A stretch of DNA of 64,000 bases, from NCBI RefSeq assembly GCF_008330945.1, contig NZ_CP043489.1, positions 248,001 through 312,000 of the forward strand, given 5' to 3'. This document shows positions 18,235-29,120 of the stretch, one piece after another (position 1 is the stretch's first letter; each line of letters opens with the position of its first letter). A model generated the notes under the pieces. The model was not told where the DNA came from and did not search any database. It saw only the letters and a program-made list of their open reading frames with translations. Source of the stretch: Labrys sp. KNU-23 (GTDB taxonomy: Bacteria; Pseudomonadota; Alphaproteobacteria; Rhizobiales; Labraceae). The translations under genes were made by a program, and so were the position numbers.

Positions 18235-19107
18235 ATGGAAGACTTCGCCGAAACCAGACGGAATCTGGTCAAGGGCGGCCTGCTCGGCGGCCTTGCCCTG
18301 GCAAGCGTCGTCGGCTCCGCCCGCCAGGCAGCCGCACAGGCCTCCTCCGACAGCCTGCTCCGCACCATACTCGATCGTGGCCACCTGATCGTCGGCACCG
18401 GCTCGACCAATGCCCCCTGGCATTTCGAAGACGAGAAGGGCGAGCTCACCGGCATGGACATCGCCATGGCGAAGATCCTCGCCAAGGGCCTGTTCGATGA
18501 CGCCAGCAAGATCGAGTTCGTGCGGCAGGACGCGGCCCAGCGCGTTCCCAACATCAACACCGGCAAGGTTGATGTCGTCATCCAGTTCATGACGATCTCG
18601 CCCGCCCGGGCTCAGCTCGTCGCCTATTCACGCCCCTATTATGTCGAAGGCGTCGCCTTGCTGACACGCCCCGACAGCGACAAGAAGACCTTCGACGACC
18701 TGCTCAAGGCGGGTTCCGCGGCGCGCATCTCCATCCTGCAGAATGTCGATGCGGAGGAAACGGTCAAGAAGGTGCTGCCCGAGGCGACGGTGATGCAGCT
18801 CGACAGCCAGCCCAACGTTGTTCTCGCCCTGGATTCCAAGCGCGTCGACGCCGCAGCCGTCGACCTTTCCAACGTCTGGTGGCTCGCCAAGCGCAATCCG
18901 GACAAATATTTCGACGCGGGCAAATCCTGGAATGCCATGCTCTACGGCGCAGCCGTACGCCAGGGCGACCCGGACTGGCTCCATTTCGTCAACACGACCT
19001 TCGGTGTGGCAATACACGGCCACCAGAACGAGATCTACGATGCGGCGTTGCGAGACTATTTCGGCCTGACCCCGCCGGCCCGCAAACCCGGCCTGCCGAC
19101 CTTCTAG
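18235..19107 (+). CDS. polar amino-acid ABC importer, periplasmic binding protein
   Basis: 290-residue family 3 solute-binding protein. The N-terminus carries paired arginines (TRRNLVKGG) and a hydrophobic stretch ending about AAA-Q, a possible Tat-type signal. The mature part begins LRTILDRGHLIVGTGSTNAPWHF and has ELTGMDIAMAKILA, the standard amino-acid receptor pattern. GGGGAG sits before ATG 18235. First gene of a four-gene importer. The amino acid bound is not evident. Confidence 0.9.
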   Translation: MEDFAETRRNLVKGGLLGGLALASVVGSARQAAAQASSDSLLRTILDRGHLIVGTGSTNAPWHFEDEKGELTGMDIAMAKILAKGLFDDASKIEFVRQDAAQRVPNINTGKVDVVIQFMTISPARAQLVAYSRPYYVEGVALLTRPDSDKKTFDDLLKAGSAARISILQNVDAEETVKKVLPEATVMQLDSQPNVVLALDSKRVDAAAVDLSNVWWLAKRNPDKYFDAGKSWNAMLYGAAVRQGDPDWLHFVNTTFGVAIHGHQNEIYDAALRDYFGLTPPARKPGLPTF

Positions 19108-19136
19108 GCTCCGGCTCGTCCCGCAAATCCCCGACA

Positions 19137-19178
19137 GCATCGCCGGCGCACCTCGGTGCCAACGCCGGCCGGCGATGC
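19137..19178 (+). terminator. intercistronic hairpin after the binding-protein gene
   Basis: GCATCGCCGG (19137-19146) pairs perfectly with CCGGCGATGC (19169-19178), and the loop holds its own small stem GCAC-ctcg-GTGC. There is no U-tract, so it more likely protects the upstream mRNA 3' end or lowers read-through, making the binding protein more abundant than the permeases. Confidence 0.6.
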
Positions 19179-19214
19179 CAGGGTTCCGTCGCGCGCGGTG
19201 GCTGGATCTTCGCC

Positions 19215-19883
19215 ATGATGAACTATCATTTCAACTTCGCCATCGTCTGGCGCTATTCGGCCAAGCTTTTCGAAGGGCTGCTGCTGAGCATCGAGCTGGC
19301 GGCCGCAACCATCGCGATCGGCATGCTCATCGGGCTGGTCCTCGCCCTCATCCAGCTCGATGGGCCGCGCTGGGCTCGCCCGCTGATCCGGGGCTATGTC
19401 GAGTTCGTCCGCAACGTGCCGCTGTTGCTGCTGGTCTATCTGGTGTTTTACGGCATTCCCAGCGCCATCGACCTGCAATATGGCGCGACGACCTCTTTCG
19501 TCGCCACGCTCGCCGTCTATTCGGGTGCCTATCTCGTCGAGGTGCTGCGGGCAGGCCTGGAGGCCGTACCGAAAGGACTGATCGAGGCGGGCAAGAGTAT
19601 TGGCCTCACTCCCTTCGGCGTGCTCTGGCACATTCGCCTGCCGACGGCGCTGCGCATCGCCCTCCCTTCGCTATCGAACACCTATGTCTCCCTGTTCAAG
19701 GATACTTCCATCGCCTCCGCCATCGCCGTGCCCGAGCTCGCCTATGGCATGCGCTGGATCGAGACGCAGACCTTCCGCACCGTCGAAGTCTATCTGCTCG
19801 CAACGCCCATCTATCTGGTGACCAGCTATGCCATCCTCCTGCTGCTGAGGCTGGCCGAGCGGCGCTATGCCATCAACCGGTGA
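19215..19883 (+). CDS. polar amino-acid ABC importer permease 1
   Basis: 222-residue HisM/GlnP-type permease with about five helices and the coupling loop EAGKSIGLTPFGVLWHIRLPTALRIALPSL. FVRNVPLLLLVYLVFYG is the family's conserved N-terminal segment. Two ATGs lie together at 19215 and 19218; the first is used. Pairs with the next gene to form a heterodimeric channel. Confidence 0.92.
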   Translation: MMNYHFNFAIVWRYSAKLFEGLLLSIELAAATIAIGMLIGLVLALIQLDGPRWARPLIRGYVEFVRNVPLLLLVYLVFYGIPSAIDLQYGATTSFVATLAVYSGAYLVEVLRAGLEAVPKGLIEAGKSIGLTPFGVLWHIRLPTALRIALPSLSNTYVSLFKDTSIASAIAVPELAYGMRWIETQTFRTVEVYLLATPIYLVTSYAILLLLRLAERRYAINR

Positions 19884-19887
19884 CACC

Positions 19888-20523
19888 ATGTCCACGATGT
19901 TCGAGGCGCTCCCTTTCCTGCTCGGTGGCCTGTGGACCACGCTTTTCGTGTCCGCGGCCGTGGTCGTAATTTCGTTGGCGATCGGCATTCCGCTCGGCTG
20001 TACGCTGGTTTTCGGGCCGGCCTGGGCACGACTGCCGATCCGGCTCTATGCCGATTTCGTCCGCGGCGTGCCTATCCTGGTCCTGCTCTATTTCATCTAT
20101 TACGGTCTGCCGGCGCTGCGCATCAATCTGCCCAGCCTGCTGGCCGCGATCATGGCACTCACCGCCTTCAAATCGGCCCAGATCGTCGAGATCACGCGCG
20201 GTGCCTTCCAGGCCATTCCGAAAGGACAGACCGAGGCAGCCCAGTCGATCGGGCTCGGTCTTTTCGATCGCTTCGTCTATGTGCTCGCTCCCCAGGCCGT
20301 CAGGCGCTTCCTGCCGCCCTTCATCAACAGCATGGTCGACACGGTGAAGGGCTCCTCGCTCGTATCGTTGCTCGGCATCGTCGACCTCCTGCTCTCGCTG
20401 CAGCAGGTAATCGGTCGCACCCATGTCGCCCTGCCGCTCTATGTGCTGGGCGCGCTGATGTATTTCGCCATCAACTTCCCGCTCTCCGCCCTGAGCCGCC
20501 GGCTCGAAAAGCGCTTCGTCTGA
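19888..20523 (+). CDS. polar amino-acid ABC importer permease 2
   Basis: 211-residue HisM/GlnP-type permease. It has DFVRGVPILVLLYFIYYGLP and the coupling loop EAAQSIGLGLFDRFVYVLAPQAVRRFLPP. ATG 19888 is 4 bases after the previous stop; an in-frame ATG at 19867 would overlap the upstream gene and is less likely. Confidence 0.92.
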   Translation: MSTMFEALPFLLGGLWTTLFVSAAVVVISLAIGIPLGCTLVFGPAWARLPIRLYADFVRGVPILVLLYFIYYGLPALRINLPSLLAAIMALTAFKSAQIVEITRGAFQAIPKGQTEAAQSIGLGLFDRFVYVLAPQAVRRFLPPFINSMVDTVKGSSLVSLLGIVDLLLSLQQVIGRTHVALPLYVLGALMYFAINFPLSALSRRLEKRFV

Positions 20524-20537
20524 TCGGAAGAACCGTC

Positions 20538-21347
20538 ATGTCCAACGCCGCAAGCCAGCCGGTGATCGAGATTGCCAATCTCACCAAATCCTTCGGAGCC
20601 CTGCAGGTCCTGAAAGGCGTCGACCTCTCCGTCGAGAAAGGCCAGGTCATCGCCATCATCGGCCCGTCCGGCAGCGGCAAGACCACCCTGCTGCGCTGCA
20701 TCAACTTCCTGGAGGAATATGACGGGGGCTCCGTCCGCATCGACGGGGTCGAGGTCGGCTTCAGCGAGGCGAACGGCAAGCGCCGACGGCGCAGCGAGCG
20801 GGAACTCGCCCATATTCGCGTCGATGCCGCCATGGTTTTCCAGCAGTTCAACCTGTTTCCGCATCTGACGGCGGCCCAGAACATCATGCTGGGCCTGATC
20901 AAGTCACGCGGCAAGAGCAAGGCCGAAGCCCGGAGCATTGCCGAGAAATGGCTCGGCCGCGTCGGCCTGTCCGCCAAGATCGATGCCATGCCGGGGCAGC
21001 TCTCCGGCGGGCAGCAGCAGCGCGTCGGCATTGCCCGGGCGGTGGCGATGGAACCCAAGGTGCTGCTGCTCGACGAGATCACCTCCGCCCTCGATCCGGA
21101 GCTCGTCGGCGAAGTCCTCGGTGTCGTGCGCGAGTTGGCGGCTGAGGGCCGCACCATGATCCTGGTGACCCATGAAATGGCCTTCGCGCGTGAAGTGGCC
21201 GACCGCGTTGTGTTTACAGACCAGGGCAAGATCATGATCGATGCACCGCCCGCGCTGGTGTTCGGCGAACAGCCAAACGAGCGACTGCGCGCCTTCCTCG
21301 CGCGCTTCGCCGGCCTGCAATTGCCGGCCCCTACTCCCGTGCGCTGA
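20538..21347 (+). CDS. polar amino-acid ABC importer ATPase (GlnQ-like)
   Basis: 269-residue ATPase with GPSGSGKTT (Walker A), FQQFNLFPHLT (Q-loop), LSGGQQQR (signature), LLLDEITSALDPE (Walker B) and THEM (switch His). An inserted basic stretch EANGKRRRRSERELAHIR lies before the Q-loop, somewhat longer than in GlnQ. Walker B has Ile-Thr (DEITSALD) rather than the usual Pro-Thr, a change also seen in relatives. Its 3' end overlaps the convergent exporter gene by 17 bases. Confidence 0.93.
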   Translation: MSNAASQPVIEIANLTKSFGALQVLKGVDLSVEKGQVIAIIGPSGSGKTTLLRCINFLEEYDGGSVRIDGVEVGFSEANGKRRRRSERELAHIRVDAAMVFQQFNLFPHLTAAQNIMLGLIKSRGKSKAEARSIAEKWLGRVGLSAKIDAMPGQLSGGQQQRVGIARAVAMEPKVLLLDEITSALDPELVGEVLGVVRELAAEGRTMILVTHEMAFAREVADRVVFTDQGKIMIDAPPALVFGEQPNERLRAFLARFAGLQLPAPTPVR

Positions 21348-22212
21348 TGACCGCACCCGCGCTGGCGATCATCACGAGCGCGATGCCGCCGATCTGCTGC
21401 AGGCTGAGCGGCTCATTGAGGACGAGATAGCCGGCCAGCGCGCCAATACCCGGCTCCGCGCTCATCAAGATCCCGAAGGTCGCCGAGGACAGGCGTCGCA
21501 AGGCCATCATTTCAAGGGCATAAGGCAGGAGCGGCGTCAGGACGGCCAGGCCGACCGTCTGCACGGCAAGGCCGCCGGGAAGAGCAAAACCGGTTTCATA
21601 CAGGCCGAAGGGGGTCGATATCAGGGCCGCCGCCGCGAACGAGATCGCCAGCCCTTCCAACCCCTTGAAGACCTTGCCGATCCGTTTGCTGAGAAGGATG
21701 TAGGCGGCCCACCCGGTCCCGGCAGCGATCGCAAACAGGAAGCCGAGCATGTCGACGCTCCAGCCTGCCTGGGTTCGAACCAGCAGGAGCACGCCGGCAA
21801 AGGCCAGCACCAACCAGATCAGGCGCCAGCTTCGGGCAAAGCCGAGGGCCGCGACACCGAGGGGACCCAGGAACTCGATGGCAACCACCAGGCCCAGTGG
21901 CACGCGGGTGATCGCCACGAAGAAGAAGAGCGTCATCATGGCGATGGTCGCTCCCAGTGCCAGGGCGGTCAGAATCTCCCGGCGGCGATATCGGCGCAGA
22001 TCCGGCCGGACGATGATGCCCAGAATGATCGCCGCCCAGGCCAGCCGCCCCCAGGTGGTAGCGAAAGGACCATATTCAGCCATGGTGGGATGGGCCAGGG
22101 CTGCACCGAGCTGCACCGAGACCATCGAGCATGTGAGCATGAGCAGGGCAAGGCCCGTCTGAGACGTCGATGGAGCGGTCCCAGCCGCCGCGCTGCTTGG
22201 ATTGTCCTGCAA
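21331..22212 (-). CDS. EamA-family exporter (RhtA-like)
   Basis: 293-residue inner-membrane protein with ten predicted helices in two EamA repeats. VSVQLGAALAHPTMAEYGPFATTWGRLAWAA and VAIEFLGPLGVA recall RhtA, the threonine/homoserine exporter of E. coli. Convergent with an amino-acid importer, which is compatible with amino-acid traffic, though the substrate is not shown. Confidence 0.85.
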   Translation of the reverse strand: MQDNPSSAAAGTAPSTSQTGLALLMLTCSMVSVQLGAALAHPTMAEYGPFATTWGRLAWAAIILGIIVRPDLRRYRRREILTALALGATIAMMTLFFFVAITRVPLGLVVAIEFLGPLGVAALGFARSWRLIWLVLAFAGVLLLVRTQAGWSVDMLGFLFAIAAGTGWAAYILLSKRIGKVFKGLEGLAISFAAAALISTPFGLYETGFALPGGLAVQTVGLAVLTPLLPYALEMMALRRLSSATFGILMSAEPGIGALAGYLVLNEPLSLQQIGGIALVMIASAGAVISARE

Positions 22213-22540
22213 AGTCCCCTCCTCAGGGGAGTGCTTCTACACCATCGAAACGGCAAAGCAGAGAGTGATAAGATGAGAGCAAGCCGATCTATGCCTGAAG
22301 CCCCTTCGTCGTTCTCATCCGGGAGACCAAATGCCGGAAAGACGGCATTATTCTATTCGGGCAGAGAACCGATATATATAGCAGATAGGAGGCGATGAAC
22401 TTCATCACCTTAATTCTGAAAGGAGGTTTCGGTATTTTTCCAATCATTCGAAGGGAGCGCTCAACGGTCGCCGGCCAGCCCGATAGCGTGACCGCAAGCA
22501 GCATGACCTGCCATCCTTCGGGTGAAGGATACCCCCCTTC
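22213..22540. other. 328-base gap with leader of the RhtA-like gene
   Basis: No convincing gene. It holds a small hairpin AATGCC-N8-GGCATT near 22332, an AT-rich stretch (GATATATATAG near 22371), and a 7-bp hairpin ATCCTTC-GGGT-GAAGGAT (22514-22531) just past the stop of the amidohydrolase gene on the minus strand. An open frame starting at 22395 after AGGAGGCG runs into the amidohydrolase gene on the wrong strand and is judged spurious. Confidence 0.45.
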
Positions 22541-23809
22541 TCAGGCCTGGGAGGCCTCCATTGGATCGAACTTCTCGACGAAATCGATCAAGGCGGCCAC
22601 CGCCAGCCCCATGTCGCGAATCGAGGTGAATTCCGCCGGGTTATGGCTGATGCCGCCACGGCAGCGCACGAACAACATGCCAATCGGACAGAGAGCGGCC
22701 AGCGACTGGGCGTCATGCCCCGCCCCCGACGGCAAATGGATCGCCTTGCCGCCCTGCGCAGAGATCGCCGCGGCAAATCCGGCCTGAAGGAAGGGAGCGC
22801 AGGGTTCCGCCTTGGCTTCATGGGTCTGCTCGATCCAGACCGAGACGCCGCGCCGTTCGGCGATGGCGAGGAACTCCGCGCGCAAGACGTTCATCGCTTC
22901 CACGCGCCTGGCATCGCTCTGCGAGCGCAGATCGACCGTAAACACGATGCGGGCCGGAATGACATTGGAGGCTCCGGGCGACAGATTCAACTTGCCGATG
23001 GTGCCGACCATGAAGTCATCGACATGGCTTCTGGCGAGGTTTTCCAGCACGAGCGCCATCTCGGCGCAGGCCGAGAAGGCATCCCGCCTCAGCGCCATCG
23101 GTACCGTACCGGCATGGCCGGCCTCGCCCACCACCGTCACCGAATAACGGCCCTGGCTGGCGATCGCCGTCACGACGCCGAGTCCCTCGCCGGCCTCTTC
23201 CAGCACCGGGCCTTGCTCGATATGGACCTCGACATAAGCGGCCGCCTCGCCTGGTTCATAGGCAGCCGAGGCAATGGCCTCCGGATCCTTGCCATAGAGC
23301 CGCAAGGCGTCCGCCAGTTGGACACCGTCGCTGGACTCGACCTGCAGAGCCGCAGGATCGAAGCGTCCCGCAACGAATTCCGAGCCGAGCAGCGTCGCCG
23401 GAAAGCGCGACCCCTCCTCGTCGCCGAAGGCGAGGACATCGATGCCGAAAGGCATGGCACCATGCTTGCGGACGATCTCGCGCGTCGCCAGGATACCCGC
23501 GATGACACCGAACGTACCGTCATAGGCGCCGGCATCGATCACCGTGTCGATATGCGAGCCGATCAGCAGCCGCTGCACGGCATTGCGCGTTCCCGATGAC
23601 GGCGCCAACCGGCCCCGCACCGTGCCGAGGGCGTCCTCGCTGACCTCCAATCCGGCTTCCATCATCCAGCGACCCACCAGGTCCGCCGCCTGCCGGTGCT
23701 CGGGGGTGAGGTAGAGACGCGTCAGGCGTCCTTCCTCAGCACTGATCGTGGCCAGCGCGCGGATCATGCCCTCGGCCTCGCGGCCCAACGCCATCGCCCG
23801 TTCGATCAT
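22541..23809 (-). CDS. Zn-dependent allantoate amidohydrolase / N-carbamoyl amidase (M20 family)
   Basis: 422-residue M20-family amidase that splits carbamoyl or ureido groups, most likely allantoate or a related ureide. Metal ligands are visible: GSHIDTVIDAGAYDG (His and Asp), GDEEGSRF (Glu pair), EVHIEQGPVLE, and HNPAEFTS near the end. GHAGTVPM and SGAGHDAQSLA are substrate-site motifs of AllC and L-carbamoylases. The nearby nucleoside importer, XdhC and UraD favour purine-derived allantoate. The start overlaps, in ATGA, the end of a frame whose gene body is missing. Confidence 0.88.
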   Translation of the reverse strand: MIERAMALGREAEGMIRALATISAEEGRLTRLYLTPEHRQAADLVGRWMMEAGLEVSEDALGTVRGRLAPSSGTRNAVQRLLIGSHIDTVIDAGAYDGTFGVIAGILATREIVRKHGAMPFGIDVLAFGDEEGSRFPATLLGSEFVAGRFDPAALQVESSDGVQLADALRLYGKDPEAIASAAYEPGEAAAYVEVHIEQGPVLEEAGEGLGVVTAIASQGRYSVTVVGEAGHAGTVPMALRRDAFSACAEMALVLENLARSHVDDFMVGTIGKLNLSPGASNVIPARIVFTVDLRSQSDARRVEAMNVLRAEFLAIAERRGVSVWIEQTHEAKAEPCAPFLQAGFAAAISAQGGKAIHLPSGAGHDAQSLAALCPIGMLFVRCRGGISHNPAEFTSIRDMGLAVAALIDFVEKFDPMEASQA

Positions 23810-23967
23810 CGCATCGCCTCCCCCGTCGGCAGGAAGATCAGGGGATAGGGGATGGCATCGAGCCTGGCACGGTGGAACAGCATGGGGTTGGTCGGCCTCG
23901 TCAGCAGGGCATTCCGGAAGGTCAGTCTGTCCCTAACAGAAAAAGCCGCTCGGGTCCCTAATGCGGT
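23806..23967 (-). pseudogene. 3' stub of a lost gene upstream of the amidohydrolase
   Basis: A 53-codon stretch is open on the minus strand up to a TGA that overlaps the amidohydrolase start in ATGA, the usual sign of translational coupling. The last residues (NPMLFHRARLDAIPYPLIFL and on to TGEAMR) look protein-like. There is no fitting start or ribosome site, and palindromic repeats begin just upstream at 23995. I infer that the 5' part of a coupled gene was deleted. The family was not recognised. Confidence 0.4.
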
Positions 23968-23994
23968 TCATTTAAGAAGGAAACACTCCGAACT

Positions 23995-24083
23995 GTCATG
24001 GCCGGGCTTGACCCGGCTCCCCAGACGCCGCACGCGCAATGCACCGATCCAGGCTGGATTGCCGGGGCAAGCCCGGCAATGAC
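23995..24083. repeat. 23-bp palindromic intergenic repeat
   Basis: Arms at 23995-24017 and 24061-24083 are inverted copies with two mismatches, built on GTCAT.GCCGGGCTTG. This pattern is common between genes in alphaproteobacteria. It lies next to the gene stub and directly upstream of composite repeat copy A. Confidence 0.7.
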
Positions 24084-24110
24084 AAAGGTCGAGCAAACTC
24101 CACGACGCCA

Positions 24111-24235
24111 GAGCGTTTTGCGATTTGGCGGAATCGCCGGGAATCGCAAAGACACTCCAGCCAATCCGCAGGATTGGCTTGGAACCAAAGAGTGAGAGCA
24201 AACAGGCGCTTCCGTCTAAACGCACTTTGCTCTAG
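24111..24235 (+). repeat. composite intergenic repeat, copy A
   Basis: Two parts: GCGATTTGGCGGAATCGCC followed by GAATCGCAAAGACA, then after a variable middle a hairpin module AGAGCAAA...GCTTCCGTCTAAACGC...TTTGCTCTAG. The same two modules in the same order recur at 29121-29221 and, inverted, at 56356-56460. Confidence 0.75.
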
Positions 24236-24303
24236 GCGAACTGCATGGCACTCCGGTCCCCTTTGTTGGGTACGAGGACCGGAATGGTCGTGGGCCGATC
24301 GGT

Positions 24304-24329
24304 GCGAGCAGGCGTAGATGCCTGCTCGC
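24304..24329 (-). terminator. hairpin after the BMP binding-protein gene
   Basis: GCGAGCAGGC (24304-24313) pairs perfectly with GCCTGCTCGC (24320-24329) over a 6-base loop, 12 bases past the minus-strand stop at 24341. No U-tract follows, so it may be a weak terminator or a mRNA-end stabiliser. Confidence 0.5.
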
Positions 24330-24340
24330 GCAACGGCCGA

Positions 24341-25420
24341 TCAGTTCGGGAACTTGTCGTCGATGCCCTTGACGTACCAGTTCATGCCGAGGATCTGCGA
24401 GGCATCGAGCTTGTCGCCGCCCTTGCATTCCACCGTCTCGCCCTGCTGGTTTGCGACCGGGCAGGTGAAGGGATGGATCTTGCCGGATTTCAAGCCTGCC
24501 TCGGTCTCCTCGGCCAGCTTCTTCACATCGTCGGGCATGTTGGTGTAGGGCGCCATCTTGACCATGCCCTTGTCGAGCCCTTCCCAGGTGTCCTCCGACT
24601 TCCAGGTCCCGTCCAGCACGGCCTTGGCGCGTTCGATGTAGTAATCGTCCCAATGGTTGATGATGGCGGTAAGCTGGGTCTTCGGACCAAAGGCGATCAT
24701 GTCCGAATCCTGGCCGAAGGAGTTGATGCCCTTCTCGGCGGCGGCCTGAGTGGCGGCAGGGCTGTCAGTATGGGTCGCCAGGATGTCGGCGCCCTGGGCG
24801 ATCAGCGCCTTGGAAGCATCGGCTTCCTTGCCGGGGTCATACCAGCTCGAGGTCCAGACGATCTTGATCTTCATGTCCGGGCGCACGGACTGGGCGCCGC
24901 GCATGAAGGAATTGATGCCTGAGATCACTTCGGGAATCGGGAACGGCGCGACATAGCCGACGATGCCGCTCTTCGACATTTTGCCAGCGATCACGCCCTC
25001 CACATAACGCCCTTCATAGAAGCGCCCGGCATAGGTCGAAACATTCTCGGCCCGTTTGAAACCGGTGGCATGCTCGAACTTCACGTCCGGAAAGTTCTTG
25101 GCGGCCTTGATGGTGGGGTCCATGTAGCCGAAAGAGGTGGTGAAGATCAGCTTGTGGCCTGAATCGGCGAGGTTCTCGATGGCGCGCTGGGCATCCGGCC
25201 CTTCCTGCACGCTTTCGACATAGGTGGTCTCGACCTTGTCGCCGAGCGCCTTCACCAGCGCCTTGCGACCGACATCGTGCTGGTAGGACCAGCCGAAATC
25301 ACCGACCGGGCCGACATAGATGAAGCCCACCTTGAGCTTCTCCTCGGCACCGGCCGAGGTCACCCCGGCACCAGCCATGAGGCCACAAACGGCCAGGGCT
25401 GCCAATATCGTTTTTTTCAT
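24341..25420 (-). CDS. BMP-family (PnrA-like) nucleoside-binding ABC receptor
   Basis: 359-residue receptor of the basic membrane protein family, which delivers purine nucleosides in characterised members. A Sec signal peptide (MKKTILAALAVCGLMAGAGVTSAGA) precedes LKVGFIYVGPVGDFGWSYQHDVG; the aromatic pair and Asp in this segment contact nucleosides in PnrA. SFGYMDPTIKAAKNFPDVKFEHATG is also typical. ATG 25420 is chosen because it begins the signal peptide. Last gene of the operon ATPase, permease, permease, receptor. Neighbouring xdhC and the ureide hydrolase agree with purine uptake. Confidence 0.9.
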   Translation of the reverse strand: MKKTILAALAVCGLMAGAGVTSAGAEEKLKVGFIYVGPVGDFGWSYQHDVGRKALVKALGDKVETTYVESVQEGPDAQRAIENLADSGHKLIFTTSFGYMDPTIKAAKNFPDVKFEHATGFKRAENVSTYAGRFYEGRYVEGVIAGKMSKSGIVGYVAPFPIPEVISGINSFMRGAQSVRPDMKIKIVWTSSWYDPGKEADASKALIAQGADILATHTDSPAATQAAAEKGINSFGQDSDMIAFGPKTQLTAIINHWDDYYIERAKAVLDGTWKSEDTWEGLDKGMVKMAPYTNMPDDVKKLAEETEAGLKSGKIHPFTCPVANQQGETVECKGGDKLDASQILGMNWYVKGIDDKFPN

Positions 25421-25492
25421 CGAGTTTCCCCTCATGGCGGGCCATACGGATCGAAACGCCGGGCCATGGCCCATGCCCGGCGGAAGTGAAAA

Positions 25493-26428
25493 TCAGCGAT
25501 CGGGCACGAAAGCGGTACCCAGCGAACCCGGTGCTACGCCGCGCCGTCCCTTGCCGGCGGAGATCATCACCAGCACGATCACCGTGGCGAGATAGGGCAG
25601 GCCCGTCCAAAATTGCGGCGGCCAGACCAGCCAGTGCGGCAGCGAACCGCCCAGGGCCTGCATGTGCAGGTTGCCGATCCAGATGGCCCCGAAGAAATAG
25701 GCGCCCAGCAGCAGCCGCCAGGGACGCCAGGACGAGAACACCACCAGGGCCAAGGCGATCCAGCCGCGGCCGGCCGTCATGCCCGTCCCCCAGAAAGGCG
25801 TGTCGGCCAAGGAAAGATAGGCCCCGCCGAGGCCCGCGCAGGCCCCGCCGAACAAAACGGCTCCGAAGCGGATGAGCCTGACGGGATAGCCGAGCGCGTG
25901 CGCCGAGACGTGGTTTTCGCCGACGGCCCGCAGGATCAGTCCGCCGCGGCTGCGATAGAGGAACCACCAGACAGCGGCGACCAGCACGATCGACAGGTAG
26001 ACCAGGGCGTCCTGGCCGAACACGACAGGCCCGATCACCGGAATGTCGGTCAGGCCTGGAATGTCGAGCGCAGGGATCTTGGCCCGGTTGAGCCCGACGA
26101 AGCCGGTGCCGAGGAGATCGGAGAGGCCGAGGCCGAGAATGGTCAGAGCCAGGCCCGAGGCGACCTGGTTGGCGGCAAGCCCCAGGGTCATGAAGGCGAA
26201 GAGTGCAGCGAAGACCATGCCGGCCGCGATCGCGGCAAGAAAGCCGAGGGGCGCACTGCCGGTCATATAGGCAATTGCAAAGCCCGAGACGGTGCCCATG
26301 ATCATCATGCCTTCGACACCGAGATTGAGCACGCCGGAGCGCTCCACCACCAATTCGCCGATGCCGGCCAGCACGAAGGGCGTCGAGGAGGTGATGATGG
26401 TGAGGATGATCGCTTCTGTGAGATTCAT
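25493..26428 (-). CDS. nucleoside-type ABC importer permease 2
   Basis: 311-residue membrane protein related to RbsC/NupQ-type permeases (ELVVERSGVLNLGVEGMMIMG is the family hallmark), with about nine helices. Its ATG overlaps the stop of the other permease. The open frame continues further upstream inside the other permease gene but the hallmark start fits 26428. Confidence 0.92.
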   Translation of the reverse strand: MNLTEAIILTIITSSTPFVLAGIGELVVERSGVLNLGVEGMMIMGTVSGFAIAYMTGSAPLGFLAAIAAGMVFAALFAFMTLGLAANQVASGLALTILGLGLSDLLGTGFVGLNRAKIPALDIPGLTDIPVIGPVVFGQDALVYLSIVLVAAVWWFLYRSRGGLILRAVGENHVSAHALGYPVRLIRFGAVLFGGACAGLGGAYLSLADTPFWGTGMTAGRGWIALALVVFSSWRPWRLLLGAYFFGAIWIGNLHMQALGGSLPHWLVWPPQFWTGLPYLATVIVLVMISAGKGRRGVAPGSLGTAFVPDR

Positions 26429-27487
26429 CAGGCCACCTTGACTGCGCCGCGCACGATGCGAATGCGGTAGAGGATGAGCGTGTCGCAGGCGAGCACGTAG
26501 AACAGCAGAAGGCCCTGGATGACGCTGGTGATGCCGATCGGCACCTTGAGCGAGATCTGGGCCGCCTCGCCGCCGAGATAGGACAGTGCCAGCAGCAGGC
26601 CCGACAACAGAATGCCTACCGGATTGAGCCGGCCGAGAAAGGCGACGATGATGGCGGTAAAGCCATAGCCGCTGGCAAAGGGAAGCTGCAGCAGCCCCAT
26701 CGTCCCATCGGCCACGCTGATCCCAGCCAGGCCGGCGAGGCCGCCCGACACCGCAAAGACGAACAGGGTCATGCGCTTGGGCGAAAAACCGGCGAACAAG
26801 GCCGCCCGCGGCGCCTGGCCGAGCAGGCGGATCTCGAAGCCTTTGAGGCCGCGCCACAGCAGCAGGGCGGCGGCAGCCACCACTACCAGTGCGAAGATGG
26901 AATCGAGATGAACAGGGCTGCGCCGGAACAGGGCCGGCAGCGTATTGTCGAAATTGGCGGTGAGCGGAAAGTTCAGGCCGGCCGGATCGCGCCAGGGGCC
27001 TCGCACGCAATAGTCGAGGATCTTATCGGCGATATAGACCAGCATCAGGCTGGTCAGGATCTCATTGGTGTTGAAGCGCGTTTTCAGAATCGCCGGGATC
27101 AGGCCCCAGAGCGCGCCGCCCACGATACCGCCGATGAGGATGAGCGGCACGGCATAGAACGGTGTCTGCCCCTGGAACAACAGGGCGACGCCCCCCCCAA
27201 CCGTGGCGCCGATGATGTATTGGCCTTCTGCGCCGATGTTCCAGTTGTTGGAGATGTAGCAGAGCGAGAGGCCGACGGCGATGATCACCAGGGGCGTGGC
27301 GCGCACTACCAGTTCCTGGGCCGTGCGCAAGCCGGTCAGCGGCTTGATGAAATAAACGTAGAGCGCCTCGCCGGGCGCCTTGCCGTAGAGCGCAAAGATG
27401 ATGGCCGCCGAGACCACCGTGAGCAGGATGGCGATGAGCGGCGAGACCAGGGCCATGGCAACGGAGCGTTCGGCCCGCTTTTCAAGT

Positions 27488-27498
<11 letters not shown>
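26428..27498 (-). CDS. nucleoside-type ABC importer permease 1
   Basis: 356-residue membrane protein, NupP-like, with SNNWNIGAEGQYIIGA and NEILTSLMLVYIA, the conserved segments of this permease type, and a final GITSVIQGLLLFYVLACD. It overlaps the ATPase gene by 11 bases upstream and the second permease downstream, so the four genes are tightly coupled. Confidence 0.92.
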
Positions 27499-29023
<1,525 letters not shown>

Positions 29024-29120
29024 GGACGTGCCCAATCCATAGGCGCAAATAAAGCAGATGCGAAGAGTTCAGGCATGATGACGCAGCTTTTCCCCAACTC
29101 AGCGGCGGACCGGGACCGGC

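Noticed and set aside
22395..22787. A plus-strand frame after AGGAGGCG
   Set aside because: Good ribosome-like site, but most of it is antisense to the amidohydrolase.
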